A stretch of 64,000 nt of DNA from positions 58,999,946 to 59,063,945 of the forward strand of contig CM063110.1 of NCBI GenBank assembly GCA_031841125.1, given 5' to 3'. The position numbers and the translations under genes are program-made. Below are positions 45,110 through 55,744 of the stretch, in pieces. The number at the start of each line of letters is the position of its first letter. Within the stretch, counting starts at the first letter, position 1. The notes beneath the pieces were generated by a model. That model did not search any database. It saw only the letters and a list, made by a program, of their open reading frames with translations, and was not told the DNA's origin. The DNA is from Acanthococcus lagerstroemiae. Its lineage: Eukaryota; Arthropoda; Insecta; Hemiptera; Eriococcidae.

Positions 45110-45170
45110 TATACGAGAGTCGTTCCAAAAGTGACCGCAGGTTTTATATTTCCGCTTCAAGCAACACTGA
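45110..45170 (+). mobile_element. possible mariner-like terminus
   Basis: 'tatacgagagtcgttccaaa', then 'agtgaccgc', resembles the TACGAGGGxCGTTCxAAAAGT termini of some mariner elements. The matching right terminus was not found, so it is solitary or truncated. Confidence 0.3.
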
Positions 45171-46354
45171 AGCGACCAAATTCAGGTCCTATGTTTAGTC
45201 CGTGAGTATGAGTTTGCGAGCTCACATGAAAATTTTAATCTGATTCCTTCGCCTATTTGAGAGAGGTGTGTGTTGAAACATGGATTTGAGTAATATGGCT
45301 CTGTCCAGTTATGTGGTCATCAAGTTTTTGACCTACAAAATGCCATACTGAAACACCCTGTTTATTCCTGAATTTTCTTGCGTCACACAGTGGGCAAAAT
45401 CGTTATTCTAGGCGGCCAAAACCTAACTACACGGCATTTTCAATGTTTGTTTGGTTCTCCAAGTCAAGATTTTACATTAACTTGTACGTAGAAACACTTC
45501 CTTTCCTTCCAGTGGTCAGTCCCTATATACAGGGTGGTGTCCTCTTGGTCCTCTTCATAAGTAATAATACGTATACAGGGTGTCACAACTTGAATCAAAA
45601 ATCGAACAAATTTAGATGGGACTCGTTTAAATGGATAATGTTTTTGTACAACTTCATTTCGGTGTGATCAATATTACTTGATTTATCAAAAGATTGCCAA
45701 AATTTTAGCTACGAGGAAAAATATGTTTGATACGGTCATTTTAGACTAAATAACAACTTATAAATACTTTAAAACCTGAGCAGGAATATAGCGTTGAATG
45801 AATCAGCAGAAACAAGCAAGAATTTGATCATAAAATACAAACAAGACTATCAGTTACAACATAATTTTTAGATCAACATCTCAATATAACTCTACAAATT
45901 TGAAAGATTGTTTCAAAATTAAACCTGAAGCAAAAACTGGGTAGGTAATCATTAAAAAAACAAACAAAAAAACAAAACAAACATTTGATAATTAGAGATT
46001 ATTTTGTCACCTTACTACTTTGAGGAGGCTACCCAATACCCTTAAAAAATATTAGTTTCGTTCTATTTGCAAAACAGAGGGCGGAACTGGAACTGGTAGG
46101 GCTTAGTCAACTTCTAATACAAATCAAAACAAAACCAGAACTAAAAACTATGTTCTGAGGAACTTTTCTTATTTTACATTTAATCAAAAAGAATGCACAA
46201 ATCTTCTAATCCAAGGTAAATATGTGTAGAATCAAACACGAAAGGTGAAATGAACAAATAACAAGAACTGAGAACCTAGACCCCAGTTTTGCCAAGTTGA
46301 TAAGAGGAAACCCTATTAGTGACATCCGTGATACCACAATACCAGGGACGTACA
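45171..46354. other. no gene recognised
   Basis: 'acagggtg' words at 45528 and 45575 could be transposon ends, but no inverted partner is evident. Otherwise AT-rich. Confidence 0.45.
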
Positions 46355-46600
46355 GTTGAGTTTTTCCTGGCGGGGGGGGGGGGTGTTAAAATTCAACTGA
46401 CTCATCTCAAAATTCTAAATATCAAAGTAAAAAAAAAAACAAAAAAACTTTGTAACTTGTTGGATTTTTTAAATTTCTCAACTCAATTCTAAAGTATCAT
46501 AGAAAAAAAAAAAGAAAAAATATCTTTTTGACTCGTTGGACTTTTCCAACTCCGCCTGACTAAAATGGTAAATTTCCCCAACTGCAAGGGGAAAATGCCT
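46355..46600. repeat. dispersed repeat (pair with 18300-18480)
   Basis: A G-run is followed by 'gttaaaattcaactgactca' and 'aacttgttggattttttaaa', matching 18300-18480. Within this copy the 'actcgttggacttttccaac' word recurs. Confidence 0.6.
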
Positions 46601-46889
46601 AGGGGGGATAAGTAGCCCCTATCGGTGTGTTCCTGCACAATACACTGGATACACGCATAACACCACGGCGCACATCTCATGCGTGACCATCTATATTAAG
46701 ACCCACCTAAGTGTGTCAAAACCGGTTTTCTCTAGAATTGCGATTAGTGTTCCCCCTTCCCAAGGTTCCTTGAACTTTCTCGTGCTCCTTATTCAATCCA
46801 CTCGGAACCCCCCGGCAAATAATTGAGCTATGTTCACACTAACTATGCAGCTCGGTTTAAACCCGAAAACTACAGTTCACTGCACGTGT

Positions 46890-47060
46890 TTCTTGACCCA
46901 CTAGGAGGGTTTTAACATAGATATGTTTTTGGAGCGTTTTATAACTTCTCATAAAATGGGACAAGTACGTGAAAGAACACGTCTCCTGCATTCCCAGACA
47001 CCCAAAAAGTGAAAATTGATCTTTTGATACACTAGGTGGGTTTTAATATAGAGGGTTTTG
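46890..47060. repeat. about 130-bp direct repeat
   Basis: 'cactaggagggttttaacat' near 46899 and 'cactaggtgggttttaatat' near 47031. Confidence 0.55.
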
Positions 47061-47559
47061 CTGCGTTCCACATCGTTCGTCATTATTTCCTCGTTTTCTG
47101 TGAATGTCGCAAACGGTCGCAGCTGAATGATGGTAGGATCGTTGGATGAATGTCCAAAGAATAAAACTCGTTGAGTATATTTTCGGATCGAGTTGGATCA
47201 GGGTTTTTCCAGTCCATAAAGAGGAAATATTTGGTAGGGCACAATTGACAGTAATGTTGGACTTAATATTTATTTTGAGGTTAGAAACGTGAAGTTTCTT
47301 TTGACAAAGAACTTATTCAAATTGAACTGTATTTATCAAGGAATAGAAATTAAAACATTAAAAAATTCTACCTCAAATTCTGGCTTTAGTATCGACATTT
47401 GAAACTGCCTTTCATTTCATCATCTTTTAAAACAGTGTACTTAAATTTTGAAATGTTCAAATTGATATGCAGCTCTGCATTCAAATAATATTATTGGGGA
47501 GATAAGTTGTGCTGTTTTTAGGTCATCTGATATTGAAGAATAACTATTTCCACCATTTA

Positions 47560-47970
47560 TGTAAATTTGGCTCGCTTCATTTTATGGAGTTTCGGCCGCC
47601 TAATACCAGCTTTTCGCCCAGTGTGCATCATATCCGTTGCTGGACGTTGGTGGTCGCGGTTTCTGACGAATGATGACCCTCCTAGGCAGGTTAGTCGGAG
47701 TAGTTTATCGTTGCTTTCCCTGCAGTTTTGTTGCATTAGAGTTTTCCTTCTCCGTGCTATGGAGAGTGCAGCCGCAGTTCTCTTATTAACCACATGTTTC
47801 ATGACAATGAGTTAGCGGTTCACAATGTGCACACCCACAGTACCAATTTTTCTGATCTGATGGTAACACGTCCTGCAATTGTAATGTCTTGTCTGTGTGA
47901 ACTCTAGCAGGGATTATAGGACGTGCTATGTTTCCGCTTTGATTGATACGGTAGTCGTTGTGTTCGCTAG
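47560..47970. repeat. dispersed repeat, copy 2 (pair with 19590-20030)
   Basis: Same block order as at 19.6 kb, but without the internal 90-bp duplication. The minus-strand frame 47802-47557 (RTAAALSIARRRKTLMQQNC and onward) has a diverged, broken counterpart in the other copy. A decayed coding repeat is possible. Confidence 0.6.
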
Positions 47971-49135
47971 ATCTCTCCTCCACTTCTCCACTTTCTAAAG
48001 CCCTTTGATATCCTGTCTTTTGTTTCATGTTTCCACACACTCCAGCACATAGTCCAGAAAGTAGCTAATATACGAAAAAATCTCAAACATTTAACATGAA
48101 TTTCCGAACTTGTTTTTTTAAATTGTGTAAAATTTTTTATACTTTTGAGAAATGTTGGTGGCTAGCGTCTCATTTCTTTGGGGGAGAGGAGGCGAAGGAG
48201 GAAGATGGTGGTCTTAGACAATAAACAATTTTCTGAAATCTCTTCAAGTAGAACAATAGGTTAAGTGTGGATTTTTAGCGTCCAAGTATACGAAATCAGT
48301 ACTAAAAATGGAATCTTTTAATGTATTTTCTTCTTGTTTTCAAAACCATTTTTGTTTTAAGCAGTGATTTTTTTTTCATTTTAGTTTTTTAATGTATAAG
48401 TATTATCCTAGCTTCAAAAATCTCCCGAACACTTAATTTTAAACTTGAAAATTTTTTTTGTCGAAAATATTTGAAATTTTATCTTCTTTTGAGACATGTC
48501 AGTGGTGGAAGCCTTATCGTTTTCTTGGCAGGGGTATTTTTGGGTAATGAGCAGTTTCCTGAAAAACTCTTACGTAAATACTATGTTGCACATTAGGTCC
48601 GATAAGAGCATTGTTAATTTTTTTTTCTTTTTTGAGCTGAGATAAATCAGCTGGCAGTTTTAGACCATAAAAAAGAAGATCGGGGGAGGGGTGATCATTA
48701 ATCCCATTTTCGGAATTTCTGAAATAACTGACTTCCTATATTATCCAAGACATTGAAGCGGTCTTTATTCTCGAATATTGGAATTCTCTTGACATGGCTC
48801 CCCTCCACCATATCAGTTCTAAATAAATTCTTTGAAAATCCCCAGGAAGTTTTAGTTCTGTCGGATAGGGGGATCTCCTGCCGCAAGCTCCCTCCCATTC
48901 TTATGGAAAAATACATCGAGTTTTGACTTTTTTCATTTTTCTCAGCGTGTAACAACGTTAAAAATGTACGGATACAAGTGTTCCAGTACTCTTTGGGCCC
49001 AAATTTGGTTTGAAGCATATTGAGTTGATGGCTCTTATGGAGAGAGTGCTGGAAGGAGCTCAAAATAGGTCCAAAAATGTTCGACTTTTGCCCCTGATCT
49101 TTGCTTTGATTTACAAATTTCTACGATCCCTGAAT
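47971..49135. other. no gene recognised
   Basis: AT-rich. The 121-codon minus-strand frame 48698-49063 has no domain that I recognise. A stretch near 48950-49015 resembles the reverse complement of 54115-54210 ('gtactctttgggcccaaatt' and 'caaatttgagcccaaagagt'), so part of it is a dispersed repeat. Confidence 0.45.
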
Positions 49136-49139
49136 CTGT

Positions 49140-49790
49140 CTTTGAAATTCATTTTTAGTTTCGATTCTCGGGGTGCCACTAGAGGGGGTTAAACCACCCT
49201 TTTTAATATTTTTCATACGATAGTCGATTTATAGGGTTTCAAGGTCTCTAAATCCGTTTTCGTGGTCAACTTTTAATTTCGACCCCTCTGGGTACCACTG
49301 GATGGAAGAGGACCCTCATTTAAGTCTTTCCTTCAAAATAATAGCCGTTTTATCGGGTTTTAAGGTCTTTGAATTCGTTTTTGTGGTTTATACGTTCAAT
49401 CTCCCTCCCCCGGGTATAAATGAAGGCGCTGAGACTTACTATGTGGATCGTTGTTTGGAGAGGGTGATTGATTTATTTGTTTTGAATCCCACTGAATAAA
49501 TAATTTACCCTTTTAATGATTTGTCATTGTGTCTTGAAAATCAACTATCATCTCATTTAAACTATCCAAATGAGGGTTCAACCCCCCCCCTGTAATAACC
49601 TCCAAGAGATATAGACGAAAAGTAAGTCCTAAAACGAATTCAGCGACCTTGAAAATTTATAAATTGACTATCATCTCGAAACAGACCAAAATGGGAGTTC
49701 AACCCCTAGTAGCATCCTTGAGAATTGAAACCAAAAACTAACCTCAAAAACAGATTCAACGACCCTACCTACAAACCTATAAATGATGCT
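49140..49790. repeat. about 120-bp monomers in head-to-head inverted pairs
   Basis: About two units run forward (49150-49430; each with 'tagtcgatttatagggtttc', 'aaggtctctaaatccgtttt' or their variants). About two units run in reverse (49535-49790; 'aattgactatcatctc', 'aacgaattcagcgacctt', 'cagattcaacgaccctacct'). Confidence 0.65.
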
Positions 49791-51664
49791 GATAATGATG
49801 AGGTTCTCAGTCTCACGACCGGTATGATTCAGCTCCCCATTTACCCTATCTTGTGCAAGTTCCTTCATTTCCAAATAACTGATTTTTTTTTTAAATTTTA
49901 CATTTTTTGATATCCTGGATAATTTGTAGAACATACTGAAATTTTTGCCAACCCACCCAATTCTTTCTTTTCACCCTTCCTTCTAGCAGCAGTGATATTA
50001 TTCCTGGGGTCCTCAAGTTATGCCCTATCAATTTCTCCCTCTTTTTCAGACAGTTCCAAATTCCATTTACCTCCTACTCTGTTGAGTACTTCCTCATCTT
50101 ACCTTATCTGTCCATTAGATATTAAGTATCCGCCTATATATATAGCACCACATCTCAGAAGCTTCTATTCTTCTTTTCTCTGGTTTTCCTATTGTCCAAG
50201 TTGCACTTCCACACATTGCTACACTCCAAACATAAGTTTTCAAAAATAATTTTTTGATTTCCAGATTCATTTTTGATTTGAAAAGATTACTTTTCAGATA
50301 GAATGCTAAATTGGCTTGTGCTATTCTATTACTAATACCCTTTTTACTCCTTATTTGTTATTTTATTCCGTAAATAGGAAAATTTGCTTACTTCCTCAAT
50401 TTTTTCCTTACCAACTTTTATATTTGAGCTATCATGTTCAACATCAGTTACATACCGTTACTTCAGTTTCATTTTTTTAAATTTTCATACGATATTCTAC
50501 ACTCAAAGTCTCCTCCATTTCCTTTAAAATAGTTTCCAAATCAATAGCGTAGTCAGGATTTTTACTAGTGTGGGACGGGGGGGGGCAAGCAAAAAAATGT
50601 TGAGGAGTTTGCTTTTTTTAATATCGAGTTGTCCTAAATTTACTGCAGGAAAAAAAAACGTCGTTATGGCCTGCCTGACCTCCACTATTCCAAATTAATA
50701 CTTCTTTGTTCTTTCAGCTAATAAGGCAATACCTTTTGAAAACCTAAGCATCTATACTTGCTTCCCATGTACAGACACCTGATTCAAATTTTATTTCTTT
50801 TATAGCCCACTCTATGTATAAATTAAGCAATACTGGAGATAAGGAGCCCTCCGCCTTACACCTTTTTTTTATATTAGCTTCCCTTGTTTCTTTTTCTTTT
50901 CTTAATGTAGCATTCTGTCCTTCATGTAAGTTTAAAATAACTTGCATTTCTTTAAATTTTATTCTTATCTTTTTTAGAATATCAAGCATTTTATCCAATT
51001 TAACATTGTTAAAATGTCAATGAATGCCATGTATGTATCCGAATCCTTTTTGAGTCTCCCATCTGCAGTTAACCTCAACGCTAACACTGCTTTTCTAGTA
51101 CACCGCCTACTTTTTCTATATCCAAATTGATCGTCTCCTAATTCTGCATCTGATCTATTCGCAATTCTCGTATAAATTATCCTAGTTAATATTTTTGACA
51201 TACCTATGCGAAAGAAGACTAATCCGATAATTTTCATACCTAATCTGCTCCTGCTTTTTTGGTTTAGTTACAGTAGCTCTCTTTTTAAAATCCTTTGACA
51301 TTTCTCCTTTATCATAAGTGTAACATACTAATTTGTACAATTTATCAAGTACATAATTATTCTCCCAAGTTCTTTAATAATTCAGCTGGTATCTCATCCA
51401 CTCTTGGAGCTTTCCCTTTCTTTAAATCTCTCAATGATTTGTCAAATTCACCTTTTAAAATTGAGTCTCCTCTCTTATCTTCTTTCCTCTCCCTTCTTAT
51501 CTCTTCATGCACATTATTACTACATATATATATTTCTTCTACGAACGCTACCCTCATTCTCACTTTTCCTTCAGTTGTGTATATATAGGCTCTCCCTCGT
51601 TATTTGTTATATTACTTGCTTTCATCTTCCTTCTATCACCAAACTCCATTTATACTTTTCTATA

Positions 51665-52698
51665 AGGTAAAGTAGAGTCTGTTTTTTCTAATTTGCTCTC
51701 AACCCGAGCCCTGGAATCCGCCCTTTCGAGCATTACTTTCAGAGACGTCGGGAAGGCTGTTAGGGCTATCTTAGCCCTCTTCCCTTCTGGCCGAAAAACC
51801 GGCCTAGGTCGAAATCTGGCGAGTTGCTACGTGGGCTCGAACCCGGGACCTCCGGATTCCGAGAACAACGCGCTATCCATTCGGCCACCCAGACCCCTAA
51901 GGTAAAGTAGGGTAAGATGAAGCACATTTTGAAGAATGGTCATGGCTTCTTGACAAAACATCCGATGGGACTGAAATTTAAGCTACAAATACGCTGATCC
52001 TTTATCTGCAACTTATATTCAGATGTTTTTTGGTTTTATCCTCGCCCAACAGAAGTATGATAATTTTCTCAGACCTTTTTTGGTCATCTTGCCCGATGGG
52101 GTGGGTAAGATGCCTTTATTTAGTCGGTAAAGATGGCTGATGGAAATGACATACTAAATAAAACTGTAATAAAATATGCCCTTTTATACGAGTTTTTTTT
52201 TTTTTAAATTCGAGTACAAAACGTATGAAATGTAACTTTGAAGTAAGTCGGGGTTCTTTTTGGAATTTTTAACAGCCAGCTGGCTTCACGTATGCTATGT
52301 CCCCCCCCTCCCCGCATATTGCATCGCGTTTTTTAGTTGCGTTTCTGTCGAAGACCCTTTAGTGGTCTTTCTGACATAATTCGACTCTATAATCCTAAAA
52401 TAAGTTTTCGTTTGATCATTAATAATCGAAATTTAATCGTCAAAAATGAATCACAATTTCGCAAATTTATTTCAAATTGACCCAACATTTTCAAGCACTT
52501 TTTCTTGTATAAAAATTATGGAAAAAATCATAGGAAAAGAACGAACAGGTCTGCGACTGTGGGAATTTGTACACAAGACCTGGTATAGAAGCAGTGCAAA
52601 CTTACTATTTACGTCAGTTTTATTCTACAGTGCTGTTAACATGGCAAACGGACATCTGCGGCATCTTACCCACTGCGTCATCTTATCCTATTTTACCT
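51665..52698. mobile_element. MITE/Tc1-mariner-like element inserted in the LINE (itself hit by a SINE)
   Basis: The left end is AGGTAAAGTAG, resumed after the SINE as AGGTAAAGTAGGGTAAGATG. The right end in reverse complement is AGGTAAAATAGGATAAGATG. TA flanks both sides (51663-51664, 52699-52700). The LINE protein continues across the insertion. About 800 bp without the SINE. No transposase seen. Confidence 0.82.
51676..51898 (-). mobile_element. tRNA-derived SINE, copy 5
   Basis: On the minus strand: head TGGCCGAATGG, B box GGGTTCGAGCCC, body with 'gctaagatagccctaacagc', tail 'caaattagaaaaaacagact'. The exact 12-bp duplication AAGGTAAAGTAG (51664-51675 and 51899-51910) brackets it. That sequence is the terminus of the host MITE, so the SINE is the younger insertion. 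Confidence 0.93.
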
Positions 52699-53331
52699 TA
52701 TGCCAAGTTTGTTTGTCCTTTATTCATTAATTCTTCTGTCTTATCACTTTCCTCTTTCAGCAATCCCTCTTTTGCCTTTTTACACTCTCTCTTAATTTCA
52801 TTCCTTAACCTTTGATAAGCTAATCTACCGTCCCTATATTTTGCATTCTTTATTTTCTATGTTCATCCATCTTTCTGAGTATTTCTTTCTTGATATCCAT
52901 GATTTCTTTTCTTCTTTCTTAGTTTTACTTTGATTTTCTTCTTCTGACTTTAAGATTCCCTCTTTTATTTTACCCCATTCTTCCTCCACACATTTAATTT
53001 CCTGTATTTAAGGCCCTAATCCTAATACAATATCCTCTTGAGATTTCCTTCCGCAATGTTGATGTTTTCCAACTTTTCAAATTCCATCTTTTTACCCCTT
53101 CATTCTAACCATGTATATTCAATTAATGCCTGCATTTCATTCGTACCAAGTTATGATCACTGTCAACAATTTCTGACACGCCCAAGTTCCTATTTTAATT
53201 ACGCTTTTATTTTCAAAACTTTCCAATGATGATGCTCTCCTAAGTAGCTCCCTCCCAGATATCCGAATGGGGAGCATTATACGTCTGGAAAGATTATATA
53301 CCTGTTGGAACGCCATCATCAGTAAGTAATA

Positions 53332-53818
53332 CAGTGGAAGCCGCTTATTAGAGACGCCGGATAAAAGGGACAGCCGCTTATTTGGGACAAAGTTATGAGA
53401 TCCGAATGAAACGTATGAAAGGCAATTTTTGGTTGGCTAATAGAGACACGTATTCGGTGTATTGGGACAAGTTTTAACGAGAATGTGGAGTTTATCGCAA
53501 AACATGTAGGAAATGTGTGGAAAAGTTGAAGGTATACTTCATGCAAGAGGGTAATGAAGATAGTCCAACAACATCCTTTGATACATGTGCCGATTACATT
53601 CAAGCGCAAAGCATAAAACTTTTACGCCAGATGTCTATTCGTAATTTTTTGAATAATATAGGTACGTAAGATGTACAAGAAGTAAATTTTTATATGTTAT
53701 GTTAATGACTAAACGATTACACATGAAAAAAATTACTTACTTCGTTTTATTGAGACAGACGGTTAATTGGGACAAAACGGTTTGCCCAACGTGTCTCTAA
53801 TAAGTGGCTTCTATAATG
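53332..53818 (+). mobile_element. 487-bp pogo/Tigger-like element with transposase C-terminal remnant
   Basis: The left terminus is CAGTGGAAGCCGCTTATTAG. The right terminus in reverse complement begins CAT, then TATAGAAGCCACTTATTAGA, so it is slightly degenerate. Flanked by TA (53330-53331, 53819-53820). Further 'gggacaaa' and 'cttattt' words repeat inside each end. The plus-strand frame 53493-53669 (CVEKLKVYFMQEGNEDS then YIQAQSIKLLRQMSIRNFL then stop) matches the C-terminal tail of Tigger/jerky-type transposases (EG.......L...I.......KQ..I..FL). The DNA-binding and DDE domains are absent. This is an internal-deletion derivative. Confidence 0.78.
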
Positions 53819-53890
53819 TATTTGGAAAAGCTACATTTCCTTTTTTTCATTGCTTTCAACAGGGTTTACCTGTCGGAGTCTCCGAGGTGC

Positions 53891-54780
53891 TCTATCTCGC
53901 GATTTTAACGAAATTTAACCTCATAGAGGGTCTTTTTATGTATGTATTTATTATTATTATTTACGCTTAAGCTTCCTCACCACGGCAAGGTATCACCCAA
54001 GAGCAGGAACCTATAAATAAAATCTAATATCGAGAAAAAGAATCGAACATTTTGGGACCCATATTGTGTTCCATGTTCAGCTCTCTCCCAACAGGATCCA
54101 TCAATTCATAGCGCTTCAAATCAAATTTGAGCCCAAAGAGTACTAAAACACCAATCCGAAACTTGTATCCGTATATTTTGAGCTTTATTACAGGCTGAGA
54201 AAAATGAAGTTTAGTGAAAAGAGTCAAAACTCGTATGTATTTTCTCATAAGAAGAGGAGGGGGTTTACGGCACGTGTTCCCCTTCTCCGATTGGACTGAA
54301 AGTTCCCGGGGATTTTTTTGGTGGAAAACAATCGGGGGGGGGGGGGTTGCGTTTCGAAATTTCGCTGGAAAGAATGGCCCATCATAGGTAAATAAAGATC
54401 ACCCTAATATACGTAAAGATAAAAAAGTATGCTTAGGTACTCGAATACAAAAAAAATATGAATACAAAAAGTGAAGTTCTGAAAGCTGTCTTAAATCCAG
54501 GAATGTGAAATTTTCACATAGGGTTAGCAAAATTCATACGGAAGCATCGTGAAACTAAAATACTGAACCTCTTTATAGATACAAGAGTAATTTCAAGTTT
54601 TCAGGAAAGGTGTCCACTTCGGGTAGTTCTGGGAAGCGCTTATAGAAAGAGCACTGAATAGTCTTGAAGTTTTAACGCCGTCACAAAAACATACACTCGA
54701 CAAAGTACAGTACGTAGTTCGAAAATCGATTCTCGAAAAGCCATTGATGCTGTCTACACAGCGATATCATTTTACGATTA
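53891..54780. other. no gene; possible 3' flank of the TMTC gene
   Basis: Contains a G-run near 54333 and part of the dispersed repeat noted near 48.95 kb (54115-54210, opposite strand). On the minus strand ATTAAA at 54786-54781, about 160 bp past the TMTC stop, is a candidate polyadenylation signal. Confidence 0.4.
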
Positions 54781-54943
54781 TTTAATACAACCCGATTTTT
54801 GAGAGAGCTTTTTTCGCGCGCGGAAGCGTTAAATATTCCGACGCCTGCCCGCGACTCTCGCGGCAACTCTCAGATGCTGCGTCATTTCAGCGATTTCGTC
54901 GATAAAAATAAAAGGAAGAAGGAAAAGAAAAACCGTTGTTCGC

Positions 54944-55135
54944 TCATTTAATTGTTTTATTCAGATCGGTCGAGTTGGTTTTGTCGTATAAAATGCATTT
55001 TAATTTAAGTAAAATCCGTCTAATCGTCTCGTCGTCCGGATTCAGTTTCAGCGAGTGCTTGTACGCCATTTCGGACTCGGCGTATTTTCCTCGCAGGTAT
55101 AAGATGGCGCCCAGGTCGTTGTAACTGGAGGCATC
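54944..55135 (-). CDS. TMTC-family O-mannosyltransferase, last coding exon (C-terminal TPR)
   Basis: Encodes the last 63 residues of a protein with tetratricopeptide repeats. SSYNDLGAILYLRGKYAESE, then AYKHSLKLNPDDETIRRIL, is a canonical TPR plus the capping helix that ends TMTC1/2-type proteins. These are ER multi-pass O-mannosyltransferases for cadherins, with a C-terminal TPR half in the ER lumen. The exon starts at an acceptor (TTGTTGCAG|GAT) in phase 0 and runs to TGA at 54946-54944. It joins in frame to the exon at 62920-62660: the joint gives LQP|DASSYNDLG, and the TPR spacing (..YYRK...L.P...) is exactly restored. The last residues (KTNSTDLNKTIK) are divergent. Other TPR proteins are possible, but the end position fits TMTC well. 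Confidence 0.85.
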   Translation of the reverse strand, partial: DASSYNDLGAILYLRGKYAESEMAYKHSLKLNPDDETIRRILLKLKCILYDKTNSTDLNKTIK

Positions 55136-55744
55136 CTGCAACAATTCCAAAAAGTAACGCCATTACGAGGGATGTTCTTTAATTATCAGTTTTATCGACC
55201 ATAGTGTACTTGCCGCCATCCTCCCTCCGCCTTGTCGCACCGACAGAAAGAGAAACGAAATGAAAATTATGTTTAAAGTGTTGAGAAACAGCAACTGTAT
55301 TCGAGTGCAGCGGCGTTTGAGGTGAAGTAATAAAAGGACAGACGCTCAGAAAAGTTGCCCGGTTGTTCTAAACAGTCGCGAGTTTATAAGTGTAAATGGC
55401 TCTCGAATTTGTCGATAATAGCGGTGTTCACTTTTAATGAAAGAGCTTCTCCAGACTTCTTCGGTGGCAGTAGCGATTCTTTTATTCCGACTGAAGGGGA
55501 ACCGAGTTTCAGGCGGAGTTATTATGTCGTCCTTAACACTCTCCCACGCATGCTGGATCCTATTTTGAACCTCATGATGTTGGTTTGTGTTAGCACCGTA
55601 AAACACAACAATAACTTTTGGATTTAGAATAGAGGTTTTTGTCTTTTTTTTTTTTTTTTTTTTTGTGCACAAGAGAAATTATCAAAATGTTGGAGTTCGA
55701 TCAGTAATCATAAGATGGATAGAGATGAAATGGGATGGGGGGGG

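Larger units (their letters stand above)
49985..53890 (-). mobile_element. APE-type LINE, decayed, with three nested insertions
   Basis: Read from high to low coordinate. A 5' region (53890-53821, 53331-53200) is shared with the fragment at 8.1-8.3 kb. IGTW near 53195 is the endonuclease start. Most of the endonuclease is deleted, with SDHNLVRMK remaining near 53150. The linker follows, with EEKKSWISRKKYSERW (about 52900) and LAYQRLRNEIKRECKKAKEG then LLKEESDK (about 52830-52740). After the MITE come GDRRKMKASNITNNEGEPI (about 51640-51580) and the RT core (DKSLRDLKKGKAPRVDEIPA; KILTRIIYTRIANRSD; a lost QGCSLSP Gly-Cys in AEGSLSPVLLNLYIE). The C-terminal part (KLFLKTYVWSVAMCGSATWT; RRIEASEMWCY) runs to about 50000. 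Many stops. The blocks match LINE pol proteins often annotated as craniofacial development protein 2-like. Confidence 0.88.

Noticed and set aside
45520..45600. Transposon bounded by the two 'acagggtg' words
   Set aside because: The words are in direct orientation only about 50 bp apart, with no inverted partner or duplication.
23241..51898. The SINE heads as functional tRNA-Ser/Leu genes
   Set aside because: Only the D-arm and T-arm promoter boxes are conserved. There is no closing acceptor stem after the B box, and the copies continue into a common non-tRNA body with target-site duplications.
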